From the NCBI GenBank assembly GCA_017471245.1, contig JAFUVB010000043.1, positions 1 through 64,000 of the forward strand: DNA of 64,000 nucleotides, read 5' to 3'. The translations under genes were made by a program, and so were the position numbers. The notes beneath the pieces were generated by a model. It did not search any database. It saw nothing but the letters and a program-made list of their open reading frames with translations, and was not told where the DNA came from. Shown one piece after another: positions 44,531 through 52,808 of the stretch (position 1 is the first letter of the stretch; the number at the start of each line of letters is the position of its first letter). This stretch comes from Prevotella sp. (GTDB lineage: Bacteria > Bacteroidota > Bacteroidia > Bacteroidales > Bacteroidaceae).

Positions 44531-45037
44531 CTATGATTTCCAAAGTTTCAAAATGGCATAGGTACCGAGCACCTGAAGCAGCAGTCCCGGCCAGCCTATG
44601 GTGAAGTCGGCAACGGTGGCGGCAACGCCACCTGTGATAGCGAGTTCTGCCAGAAACCCACATGCCTCGGTGCCAAGCACAACAGCGATGAGCACGTACA
44701 AGCTCACGCTCTTGAAATGCTGCGCAGCCAGACCAGCGACTAACGCCAACAGCGACAGTTTGACAATCATGAGCGTCATGACACTTGCAGCAGGCAAACC
44801 ATATATTGCATGATTCACAATGGGCGAAGCCACAGCAGCGAGCAGTGCAGCACGCCAGCCGAACTTATAGGCTCCAGCCATGATGACCAGCGATAAAGGC
44901 GCGAAGATAATACCGCCTTGCGGGATAAGGTGGAACAACTGAGGCAGCGCTATGTTGCACACGACAAAAAGCGTAGCCATCATGTACATACGAATCTCGC
45001 TGTAAGAGAGCGAGTAGAGTCTGATACTTGTTTCCAT
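44531..45037 (-). CDS. ECF transporter S component-like membrane protein
   Basis: A 168-residue membrane protein with about five or six helices (IRMYMMATLFVVCNIALPQL, GGIIFAPLSLVIMAGAYKFG, LMIVKLSLLALVAGLAAQHF, LYVLIAVVLGTEACGFLAEL). The shape and the AxxLFxxCNIALPQ opening look like substrate-binding S components of energy-coupling-factor transporters. The matching EcfA and EcfT genes are not here, which is usual for group II systems. It follows the TonB-dependent receptor after 18 nt, so the two probably move the same small nutrient, a vitamin or metal, across the outer and inner membranes. The substrate cannot be named from sequence. Confidence 0.7.
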   Translation of the reverse strand: METSIRLYSLSYSEIRMYMMATLFVVCNIALPQLFHLIPQGGIIFAPLSLVIMAGAYKFGWRAALLAAVASPIVNHAIYGLPAASVMTLMIVKLSLLALVAGLAAQHFKSVSLYVLIAVVLGTEACGFLAELAITGGVAATVADFTIGWPGLLLQVLGTYAILKLWKS

Positions 45038-45055
45038 GAGTCTATTTATATATAG

Positions 45056-46918
45056 TTAGAAATTGAGATTCACACCACCCATAAACGTTGCCCTTGGCAT
45101 GGGATATCCGAGATTAATCTCGTAGCTCTGCGCCAGAAGGTTCTCACCGCGTAACCAAAAAGCGACATTATTAGAGAAAGAATAGTTCACCGTACATCCA
45201 AGCAAGCAGGCATTCTCCTTGGTCACTGCATCGCCAACGGCAGTATAGAGACCGTTGATATATTGCAGCCCTGCCACTATGCTCCACCTGTCATAATAGT
45301 AGTTCACAGCAAATAATCCTTTGTATTCAGGAGCAGCCACGACAGGATTCTTCATGTGAAGAAGTGAGTGGTTGGTGTTCAATGCCCAGTGACTGTCCAA
45401 ACGATACTGAGCCTCCAATTCTAAACCATAGTTCTCGATAGCACCTGTGTTTACATTCTGACGATTGACGGTTTGGATCATGTTGTCACCTTTTATATAA
45501 TATAGATTAGCACCATAGGAGAAATTGATGAGGCGATGACGCCATGAGAGTTCGTAGTTCCATAAACGCTCTGGTTCGAGAACCTCAGTGGAAGGTGGAT
45601 AGAGATACATCTCACGCATCGTGGGATTACGGAAACCCTTGCTGACCATGGTCTTGATCTCGCCAGAGGCAAGGGGACGAACAACGATTCCAGCCTGAGG
45701 CACACACTCTGTGCCTGTCACGCTGTGATGATCCATTCGCAAACCTGCGTCGACAGTAAGCCATGGCAACACGTCCTGACGGATATCTACATAGCCTGCA
45801 ATCTCGTTGCGATAGGACTTGGCACTCTGCTTGTTGGGCGTGTCGAGTACCTCGCCTGTTGACTTCGATGTGTAATAGGCATTGCCATAGATATGCATAT
45901 AGTCGATGCCAACGGTGAAAACGTTGCCATCAAACAATCGCGCACTCTGATACCACGACACCCCAGTTAGCGCATCTTTGGAGCGGAAGTAGCGCTCTGT
46001 GGGACTGGAAGGATTGGCTGTACCGTCATCAATCTTGTGGCGACCAAAATTAGAATACACGCTTAAGGCACCACTTGTATGGTTGTAGTGGTTCTCCAAG
46101 GCTGCCGACACCATACCGCGAGTAATCCACTGGTCGGCATCGTAGAGCGGACTGCTGACAGCGCCAGGATAAGAGGCGTTAAAATGTGTGACATCGGCAT
46201 CTACATAAGTGTTCCAATGGTCGCTGATATCGTATCCGAGTTTCATGTAGCAGCCATACTGCTCAAAGCCCATGCGAGGGCGATGGTTGTCGGTGCGACT
46301 ATACTGTGCTGCGACGGTGGATGAGAAGCGCCCATTGCGCATCTGGTTAGAAACCTCTCCCTGTAGCGTGCCGTAGCTGCCTGCACCGATTTTGACATCT
46401 GTCTTCATACCATCCTGATGCATCGAACGAGTTACGATGTTAAGCACACCGCCCATGGCATTGCTGCCATAGAGCACAGAAGCTGGACCACGAAGTACCT
46501 CCACGCGCTCAGCCATCAACGTCTGATAGCTGTCGCTGATGGGATGGCCGTAGATGCCTTGATACTGTGGATGACCGTCGATGAGCACGAGCAACTGTCC
46601 TGCGCCTCCAGTGATACCGCGCAGGCTGATACCACCAGCAGCTCCCGTCGACACACCGTAGCCCATCATCGAGCGACTGGTCACAAAGATACCCGGCACC
46701 TGCTGCATCACAGTGGGCAGTACGTTTGTCTGCTGCTGTTCTGTCAGCTTCTCACGATTGATAACTGTCACCATCATGGGCAGATGGCGCACATCAACGG
46801 CATTGCGTGTTCCTGTTACGACCACCTCCTGAAGCGAAAGCGAATCATTGAGTGGTGTTGCCGATGCCGATGATGCCACGAGCGCAAAAGCAACGATTAG
46901 TTTTTTCTTTCTGTTCAT
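45056..46918 (-). CDS. TonB-dependent receptor (cobalamin/siderophore-receptor type)
   Basis: A 620-residue outer membrane receptor with signal peptide (LIVAFALVASSASATPLNDS), TonB box (SLQEVVVTGTRN), plug domain (VLPTVMQQVPGIFVTSRSMM, GGISLRGITGGAGQLLVLID, VEVLRGPASVLYGSNAMGGV) and a 22-strand barrel ending ATFMGGVNLNF. It lacks the N-terminal CarboxypepD-like and STN domains of SusC, so it is a classical receptor. With the ECF S component 18 nt downstream it probably imports a vitamin or metal complex. Its promoter box lies at 47176 and leaves a leader of about 260 nt with no known riboswitch that I recognise. Confidence 0.9.
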   Translation of the reverse strand: MNRKKKLIVAFALVASSASATPLNDSLSLQEVVVTGTRNAVDVRHLPMMVTVINREKLTEQQQTNVLPTVMQQVPGIFVTSRSMMGYGVSTGAAGGISLRGITGGAGQLLVLIDGHPQYQGIYGHPISDSYQTLMAERVEVLRGPASVLYGSNAMGGVLNIVTRSMHQDGMKTDVKIGAGSYGTLQGEVSNQMRNGRFSSTVAAQYSRTDNHRPRMGFEQYGCYMKLGYDISDHWNTYVDADVTHFNASYPGAVSSPLYDADQWITRGMVSAALENHYNHTSGALSVYSNFGRHKIDDGTANPSSPTERYFRSKDALTGVSWYQSARLFDGNVFTVGIDYMHIYGNAYYTSKSTGEVLDTPNKQSAKSYRNEIAGYVDIRQDVLPWLTVDAGLRMDHHSVTGTECVPQAGIVVRPLASGEIKTMVSKGFRNPTMREMYLYPPSTEVLEPERLWNYELSWRHRLINFSYGANLYYIKGDNMIQTVNRQNVNTGAIENYGLELEAQYRLDSHWALNTNHSLLHMKNPVVAAPEYKGLFAVNYYYDRWSIVAGLQYINGLYTAVGDAVTKENACLLGCTVNYSFSNNVAFWLRGENLLAQSYEINLGYPMPRATFMGGVNLNF

Positions 46919-47183
46919 TTTGTTTGTGTATTAACCTGTTTACAATCTATTATCTCCTATCTAATCCTAATCAATGGCTGAAAGTTGTCAGGCATGTGCT
47001 TCAGAATAACAATTCTCGCCAGTTGCTCCACGACAAAGCTTTCTGTCCCGTCCTTATTTCTTCCAGGTTTTATGGTTCTACTATCATAATTTTACACTCA
47101 ACATTTTACAAACGAATTGTGGTTAATGTTAAAGTAGCTTGTATATCATAAAGTAAAGATTTACGATTCCTGCTGCAAAGATA
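46919..47183 (-). promoter_or_regulatory. promoter and long leader of the TonB receptor gene
   Basis: Minus-strand TATCTTTG at 47176-47183, followed by GC, gives a leader of about 260 nt before the ATG at 46918. I looked for the conserved boxes of cobalamin, thiamine, FMN and nickel/cobalt riboswitches and saw none. The length still suggests RNA-level control. Confidence 0.5.
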
Positions 47184-47333
47184 CAAATAAGCTATCACAA
47201 AACAAAAATAATCTATCATTTTTTATACAGCAGTATTTAAAAAACGACACAATCAATTATCGACTGAGCAAACTCCTGTGTATTTTGGAACAGTGGATTT
47301 TCAACTTGGCCACCATTTCACCTTGAGAGGAAC

Positions 47334-47377
47334 AAAAAAAGAAATCCAAAGTATCAAACATTGATAGTTTGGATTTC
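47334..47377 (-). terminator. terminator of tRNA-Pro
   Basis: GAAATCCAAA/TTTGGATTTC, a perfect 10-bp stem with a partly paired loop, followed on the minus strand by a run of seven T. Confidence 0.85.
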
Positions 47378-47381
47378 ATTT

Positions 47382-47457
47382 TGGTCGGGATTACTGGACT
47401 CGAACCAGCGACCTCGCGCCCCCCAGACGTGTGCGCTACCAACTGCGCTAAATCCCG
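47382..47457 (-). tRNA. tRNA-Pro (GGG)
   Basis: The full cloverleaf is visible on the minus strand. Acceptor CGGGATT pairs with AATCCCG, then A73 and an encoded CCA. The D-arm is GCGC/GCGC. The anticodon loop CTGGGGG gives anticodon GGG. The T-arm is GCTGG/CCAGT with loop TTCGAGT. The anticodon stem has one mismatch, A28-C42. The total is 76 nt including CCA. It has its own promoter and terminator. Confidence 0.93.
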
Positions 47458-47488
47458 ATCCTTAGTTGCAAATTTGCATTTGCGGGTG

Positions 47489-47520
47489 CAAAAGTACACA
47501 CTTTATGCGAGATAACCAAA
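47489..47520 (-). promoter_or_regulatory. consensus promoter of tRNA-Pro
   Basis: On the minus strand, TTTG (47517-47520), a 20-nt spacer and TACTTTTG (47489-47496): the full Bacteroidetes -33/-7 consensus. Confidence 0.8.
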
Positions 47521-47538
47521 TTTTCGGCTAACTTTTTT

Positions 47539-47895
47539 TCAGCTTTCCTTCCAACCCACCTTTTCTTTCATCCAGTTGATGAGTTTGTTGCCTATTTTCC
47601 GCTCTATGCCAGCCTGTGTTGTGGGAATACCAGTCTTTTTCGTAAAAGCCCGTTTCAGCTTGGTGATTCCCAAGAACTCCTTCCAAGAGAACTTAACAGA
47701 AAGACCTGGTATACCTGTCTTGCTATACTTGTTTTTGGTAGTTCTCTTTCGCGAAGTAGTCTTTTTCGTAGAACTTGCAGTCTTTTTTGTTGTACTGGTA
47801 GACTTCTTCTTGGTAGTAGTCTTTTTCTTGGTGACCGTTGACTTCACGGCATCAAGCTGCTCTTCCTCTATGGATGATGTATCGAGAAATGACAT
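47539..47895 (-). CDS. Lys/Thr-rich protein with basic low-complexity domain
   Basis: A 118-residue protein with two parts. Residues 18-55 are a Lys/Thr/Ser-rich tail (KSTVTKKKTTTKKKSTSTTK, then KKTTSRKRTTKNK) that resembles histone H1 or the Bacteroidetes histone-like proteins. The C-terminal 60 residues are a compact domain (GIPGLSVKFSWKEFLGITKL, TGIPTTQAGIERKIGNKLIN). This domain does not look like HU/IHF and I do not recognise it. The charge pattern suggests nucleic-acid binding; a role in nucleoid structure is only an inference. It is a single gene between tRNA-Pro and aroA, divergent from aroA. Confidence 0.65.
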   Translation of the reverse strand: MSFLDTSSIEEEQLDAVKSTVTKKKTTTKKKSTSTTKKTASSTKKTTSRKRTTKNKYSKTGIPGLSVKFSWKEFLGITKLKRAFTKKTGIPTTQAGIERKIGNKLINWMKEKVGWKES

Positions 47896-48005
47896 ATCTA
47901 TAATCTGTTTTATGATTTGGATGCGAAATTACAAAAAATATTCGTAACCGAGAACAAAAAGCCATCTTTTTTATTTACAGGTGTAAGTATTTCGTTTTTT
48001 TTATA

Positions 48006-48013
48006 TACCTTTG
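48006..48013 (+). promoter_or_regulatory. -7 box TACCTTTG of the aroA operon
   Basis: TACCTTTG followed by GC, 17 nt before the ATG at 48031. It rejects the longer reading frame from 47917. Confidence 0.7.
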
Positions 48014-48030
48014 CAGGAAAAACAAAAGAC

Positions 48031-49332
48031 ATGCAATATAAACTCACTGCCCCCGGGCATATAGATACTATAGTCAACCTTCCAGCATCCAAGAGCATCA
48101 GCAACCGAGCGCTAATCATCCATGCACTTTCTTGCTGCGACGCATCCATGCAGCAACGGATGAACGAAGAGGCTACACTGCCCCACAACTTAAGCGACTG
48201 CGACGACACACAGGTGATGATTGCAGCACTGCGCGACATGCCAGAGACAATCGACATCAAGGCGGCAGGCACTGCCATGAGGTTTCTGACAGCCTATCTG
48301 AGCGTGACTCCCGGCACTCATATCATCACCGGAACGGAACGAATGAAAAACCGTCCCATCAAAGTGCTTGTGGATGCACTGCGCTATTTGGGAGCCGACA
48401 TTGAATATTTGGAGAAAGAAGGCTATCCCCCACTCCGCATAACAGGCAAAGACTTGGAAGGAACCCATTTGGAGATACCAGGAAACGTGAGTTCACAGTT
48501 CACAACAGCACTGCTCCTCATCGGTCCTGTATTGAAAAACGGTCTGGAACTTGAACTCACCGGAGACATCATTTCACGTTCATACATCGAACTCACGCTT
48601 CACATCATGCACGATATGGGCGTTAAAGTGGAATGGAGCGACGTGAGAACCATCACCACTCAGCACCAGCGATACGAGCCACGGCCATTCACCATCGAAA
48701 ACGACTGGAGCGCAGCCTCATATTGGTATGAAATCATGGCACTCCTGAACAACCTTCCCATGACCGCAAAAGGCGAAAGCCGCGACTGCATCAGGCTCAA
48801 GGGGCTGGCAGACGGGTCACGCCAAGGCGACTCTGTGGTGCGCTACCTGTTCTCCATGCTGGGTGTGAAAACCATTTTCGAGAACACTGAGCCCGGGGTT
48901 CCCACGACAATAACCCTGAAGCATGTACCCACAAGAATCCCACGACTCGACTACAACTTCATCAATCAGCCCGATCTCGCACAGACATTCGTCGTCAGCT
49001 GTGCATGCATGGACGTTCCGTTTCATTTCACCGGGCTCTCTACACTGCGCATCAAGGAAACCGACCGCATGGATGCGCTGATCAAGGAAATGCGGAAGAT
49101 AGGATATGTCATCAAAGAGAAAGACGGTTGCGAGCTATATTGGGACGGGGAGAAATGCGAACCCACCATGGAACCCATCGACACCTACGAAGACCATCGC
49201 ATGGCTCTGGCATTTGCTCCGCTGTGCATCAAATTCCCTGAACTGCGCATCAACAACCCTCATGTGGTAACCAAGAGCTACCCCAATTTCTGGAACGATC
49301 TCAAACGGGCAGGATTCACCATCGAGGAATGA
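48031..49332 (+). CDS. aroA: 3-phosphoshikimate 1-carboxyvinyltransferase (EPSP synthase)
   Basis: A 433-residue enzyme of aromatic amino acid synthesis that joins PEP and shikimate-3-phosphate. Motifs: TIVNLPASKSISNRALIIHA near residue 15, AAGTAMRFLTAYLS near 80, RPIKVLVDALRYLGADI near 108, GNVSSQFTTALLLIGPVL near 155, the catalytic-type KETDRMDALIKEMRKIGY near 345, and EDHRMALAFAPLCI near 388. I start at MQYKLTAPGHIDT, 17 nt after the promoter box. It overlaps the next gene by 4 nt (ATGA) and heads the run aroA-CxxC protein-porW-porX-tsaE. Confidence 0.95.
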   Translation: MQYKLTAPGHIDTIVNLPASKSISNRALIIHALSCCDASMQQRMNEEATLPHNLSDCDDTQVMIAALRDMPETIDIKAAGTAMRFLTAYLSVTPGTHIITGTERMKNRPIKVLVDALRYLGADIEYLEKEGYPPLRITGKDLEGTHLEIPGNVSSQFTTALLLIGPVLKNGLELELTGDIISRSYIELTLHIMHDMGVKVEWSDVRTITTQHQRYEPRPFTIENDWSAASYWYEIMALLNNLPMTAKGESRDCIRLKGLADGSRQGDSVVRYLFSMLGVKTIFENTEPGVPTTITLKHVPTRIPRLDYNFINQPDLAQTFVVSCACMDVPFHFTGLSTLRIKETDRMDALIKEMRKIGYVIKEKDGCELYWDGEKCEPTMEPIDTYEDHRMALAFAPLCIKFPELRINNPHVVTKSYPNFWNDLKRAGFTIEE

Positions 49333-49730
49333 CATATCTGATTCTCTCACTGATTGGCTTGGGCATTCTCGCCGCTGCAATAGGTCTGCTGTCACACAAT
49401 AAAGACGGCGGTTCCAGCGTTATTATGAAGGGCGAATCCTCATGCGCCACCTGCAACGGCGACAACGACAAATGCGAGCAGGAGTGCATGATGGAAGCAG
49501 CCACCAAAGACATAGTGTATTTCGATGACGAAGAACTCGATGCCTTTCGCAACCGCGCTGCCGACAGCTATACCGACGCGGAGGCAGAACAGTTCCGCGA
49601 AATTGTATATACCATGAAACAGTCTGAGGTCAAGGAATGGACGCGAAGCCTCACGCTGAGAGGAATCGAGCTGCCCGATCAGGTGAAAGACGAAGTATTT
49701 CTCCTGATAGACGAGAGTCCGTCAAGATAG
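49329..49730 (+). CDS. membrane-anchored Cys-rich conserved hypothetical protein
   Basis: A 133-residue protein with one N-terminal helix (LILSLIGLGILAAAIGLLSH) and then a cysteine cluster SCATCNGDNDKCEQECMMEA (spacing C-x2-C-x6-C-x3-C), which could bind a metal or an Fe-S centre. The C-terminal 70 residues are acidic and helical (EELDAFRNRAADSYTDAEAE). I do not recognise a named family, but I recall such proteins beside aroA and a TPR gene in Bacteroidales. It overlaps aroA by 4 nt and precedes porW by 7 nt, so the translation is coupled. Confidence 0.7.
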   Translation: MTYLILSLIGLGILAAAIGLLSHNKDGGSSVIMKGESSCATCNGDNDKCEQECMMEAATKDIVYFDDEELDAFRNRAADSYTDAEAEQFREIVYTMKQSEVKEWTRSLTLRGIELPDQVKDEVFLLIDESPSR

Positions 49731-49737
49731 CACTGCC

Positions 49738-52700
49738 ATGTACAAAGGTAAAGAAAAAGCACATCATCAGCTCAGAAGGAAGCTCCATCAGAAAGCTTTC
49801 GGCTTTTCGCATGTGCGCACACATCATCAGTGCGCACACAACCGATGGTGTGCCAGCTGTGTGCTCGCCTTCACACTGATTGTTTCATGCTCCTTCTTCC
49901 TCACCGGCTGCTCCACCGACAAGAACACATCACAGACGCGCTGGTGGCATTCGTTCAACGCGAAATATAACACCTACTACAATGGAGCACAAGCCTTTAT
50001 CGACGGTTCCTTGGAAAAAGAGAACAGCAACAAGGACAATTTCACAGAAATCATCCCTCTCTTTACCGTAGGAAACAAGAAGAGCCGCGAGATAGGCAAG
50101 AATAATTTCGACCGCACCATCGAGAAATGCCAGAAAGCCATCAGGCGCCACAGCATCAAGCGCCGCCCCCAATGGACCAAGAGCCGCAAGAAGACGGAGC
50201 GCGACATAGAATGGCTCAACCGCATGGAATACAACCCGTTCCTCTGGAAGGCGTGGATGCTGATGGGAAGGGCACAGTTCAGCAAGGGTGCCTTCGAAGA
50301 CGCTGCCTCCACCTTTGCCTATACCAGCCGCCTCTATGCCACCCAGCCCGCCATCTACGGCAGGGCGCGCGCCTGGCTGGCAAGATGCTACATCGAACAA
50401 GACTGGATCTACGATGCCGAAGATGTGATCAACAAGATGAAACGCGACTCTCTCGACTGGCGTGCCGTGAACGACTGGAACCGAACCTATGCCGACTACT
50501 ATATCCACACCGGGCAGTTCGCTGAGGCAATTCCCTATCTCAGGAGCGTAATCCGCCACGAGAAACGGCGCAAGCAGAAGGCGCGCGAATGGTTTCTGAT
50601 GGGACAGATGGAGGCTGCCTTAGGCAACCGACAGAACGCATACAAGGCTTTCAAGCATGTGATCAGCCAGAATCCGCCCTATGAACTGGAGTTCAATGCC
50701 CGCATAGCCATGACCGAGGTGATGGCAGCCGGCAGGAGCAAGCAGATGATCAGCCGTTTGCGCCGCATGGCTGCCTCCGACAAGAATGCGGAATATCTGG
50801 ATCAAGTGTATTACGCCATCGGAAACATATATCTGGCACAGAAAGACACGGCAAGCGCAATTGCCGCCTACGAGAAAGGAAACGAGAAAGCCTCGCGCGC
50901 GGGTATAGAGAAAGGTGTACTGCTGCTCCATCTCGGCGACCTCTACTGGACAAAGGAGAAGTTCAGCGATGCCCAGCGGTGCTACGGCGAAGCCATCGGC
51001 CTGCTCGACAAAGACCGCGACGATTACGAGCAGCTGTCAGAACGCTCATCCATACTCGACGAACTGGTGCCTCATACCGAGTCGGTTCATCTGCAAGACT
51101 CCTTGCAGGCGCTGGCAAAAATGAGTGAGAAAGACAGGAATGCTGCCATCGACCGTGTGATTGAGCAACTCAAGAAGAAAGAAAAGGAGGAGCGCGACAA
51201 ACTGGCGGAGGCTGAAGCAGAGCAGCAACTGATGAGAAACGGGCAGAACACCAATGCCCGTCAGCAGCAACGCCCTACTCCGCAGACCGGCACTCAGCAG
51301 AATGCAGCATGGTATTTCTATAATCCCACTGCCGTAACCCAGGGAAAGACAGCCTTCGCACGGCAATGGGGAAAGCGCGAGAATGTGGACAACTGGCAGC
51401 GTATGAACAAAACGGTGGTGGCAGGTATAGACTCTCAGCAGGAAAATGATGAACTATCCGACGAGATGCGCGACTCACTGGCACATGTAGCAGCCGTGGA
51501 AGACTCGCTGAAACAGATGAACGACAGCGCCCAAAACGATCCGCACCGACGAGAGTATTATCTGGCGCAGATTCCGTTCACCGAAGAACAGGTTCTCGAA
51601 AGCAATCTCCTCATCATGGACGGGCTGTATAACAGCGGAGTTATTTTCAAGGACAAGCTCGACAACCTCGTGCTCAGCGAACAGCAGTTGCGCCGTCTCA
51701 CCGACCAGTATCCCGACTTCGAGCGCATGGATGATGTGTATTATCATCTGTGGCTGCTCTATCAGCGCAAGGGCAGGCCGCAGACGGCTGATGCCTACCT
51801 CTCACTGCTCAGGCAGCAGTATCCCGAAAGCCAGTGGACAGCATTGCTCGGCGATCCCCATTTCGAGGAGAACGCCCGCTTTGGAACTCACATCGAAGAC
51901 TCTCTCTATGCCGCCACCTACGACGCATTCAAGGCAAACCGCCTCACAGAAGTGCTCGCCAACCGCGAAATATCCGACAAGAGATTCCAGCAAGGCGCCA
52001 ACCGCGACAAATTCGTGTTCATCGGCGGACTCGCCAAACTGAACAACGGCAACAGTCAGGGCTGCATCGATGACATGCAGGAGGTGGTGGAAAAACATGC
52101 GCAAAGCAGTGTTAGCCCGCTCGCCGGCATGATTATCAACGGCGTGAAGGCGGGTCGCCGGCTCCATGGCGGCAAGTTCGACATCGGCGACATCTGGCAA
52201 CGGCGCACCATCGTGCTCAGCGACAGCGACTCCATTGCTGCCAAGACGTTCTCCGACGAGCGCAATGCCGAATTCGTGTTCATGCTTGCCTATGTTCCCG
52301 ATTCTGTCAACGAGAACAAGCTGCTCTACGAAATGGCACGCTTTAACTTCACCAGCTTCCTCGTGCGCAACTTCGACATAGAGATAGAAGACATCGACGG
52401 GCTACACCGAATGAAGATCAGCGGATTCCACAGCTATGACGAGGCACTGCAGTATGCCCGACAGCTCTACAAGCAACAGCCGCTCACACCGCTCATACGC
52501 CCCTGCCGCCGCATCCTCATCAGCAAGGAAAACCTGGAACTCTTAGGCACCCACTTCAGCTATAACGACTACGACGAGTTCTACGAGGAGCATTTCATGC
52601 CGCTCACCATCAGTACCGAAGAGCTGCTGAAGGAACCCGACACGATAGAATTCGAGAACATGCCCGACGGAAACGCATCCGCCACACCTGCCGACAAGCA

Positions 52701-52764
52701 GAAAAAAGAGGAAGAAGGAACCGAGATACCCGATGAAAACGAATTCGAAGTGGAATGGGACTGA
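49738..52764 (+). CDS. porW: TPR lipoprotein, type IX secretion protein PorW/SprE-like
   Basis: A 1008-residue periplasmic lipoprotein. A hydrophobic stretch and lipobox (CVLAFTLIVSCSFFLTGCST) lie near residue 45-60, after a long His/Arg-rich N-terminus that is unusual. The mature protein begins with the PorW/SprE hallmark RWWHSFNAKYNTYYNGAQAF and continues with many tetratricopeptide repeats (WKAWMLMGRAQFSKGAFEDA, VYYAIGNIYLAQKDTASAIA). A Gln-rich linker lies near 495-520 and an acidic tail ends the protein. In P. gingivalis PorW is needed for T9SS function. The next gene is porX, a T9SS regulator, which strengthens the call. The start is uncertain. Confidence 0.78.
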   Translation: MYKGKEKAHHQLRRKLHQKAFGFSHVRTHHQCAHNRWCASCVLAFTLIVSCSFFLTGCSTDKNTSQTRWWHSFNAKYNTYYNGAQAFIDGSLEKENSNKDNFTEIIPLFTVGNKKSREIGKNNFDRTIEKCQKAIRRHSIKRRPQWTKSRKKTERDIEWLNRMEYNPFLWKAWMLMGRAQFSKGAFEDAASTFAYTSRLYATQPAIYGRARAWLARCYIEQDWIYDAEDVINKMKRDSLDWRAVNDWNRTYADYYIHTGQFAEAIPYLRSVIRHEKRRKQKAREWFLMGQMEAALGNRQNAYKAFKHVISQNPPYELEFNARIAMTEVMAAGRSKQMISRLRRMAASDKNAEYLDQVYYAIGNIYLAQKDTASAIAAYEKGNEKASRAGIEKGVLLLHLGDLYWTKEKFSDAQRCYGEAIGLLDKDRDDYEQLSERSSILDELVPHTESVHLQDSLQALAKMSEKDRNAAIDRVIEQLKKKEKEERDKLAEAEAEQQLMRNGQNTNARQQQRPTPQTGTQQNAAWYFYNPTAVTQGKTAFARQWGKRENVDNWQRMNKTVVAGIDSQQENDELSDEMRDSLAHVAAVEDSLKQMNDSAQNDPHRREYYLAQIPFTEEQVLESNLLIMDGLYNSGVIFKDKLDNLVLSEQQLRRLTDQYPDFERMDDVYYHLWLLYQRKGRPQTADAYLSLLRQQYPESQWTALLGDPHFEENARFGTHIEDSLYAATYDAFKANRLTEVLANREISDKRFQQGANRDKFVFIGGLAKLNNGNSQGCIDDMQEVVEKHAQSSVSPLAGMIINGVKAGRRLHGGKFDIGDIWQRRTIVLSDSDSIAAKTFSDERNAEFVFMLAYVPDSVNENKLLYEMARFNFTSFLVRNFDIEIEDIDGLHRMKISGFHSYDEALQYARQLYKQQPLTPLIRPCRRILISKENLELLGTHFSYNDYDEFYEEHFMPLTISTEELLKEPDTIEFENMPDGNASATPADKQKKEEEGTEIPDENEFEVEWD

Positions 52765-52808
52765 CATCAATACAGTAAGAACGAACAAAAAACAGGAGGA
52801 ACCACGAT

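Noticed and set aside
46919..47175. Cobalamin or other known riboswitch in the TonB receptor leader
   Set aside because: None of the conserved boxes I know could be found on the transcribed strand.
47917..48030. N-terminal extension of aroA
   Set aside because: It covers the promoter box at 48006-48013, and the family N-terminus matches the start at 48031.
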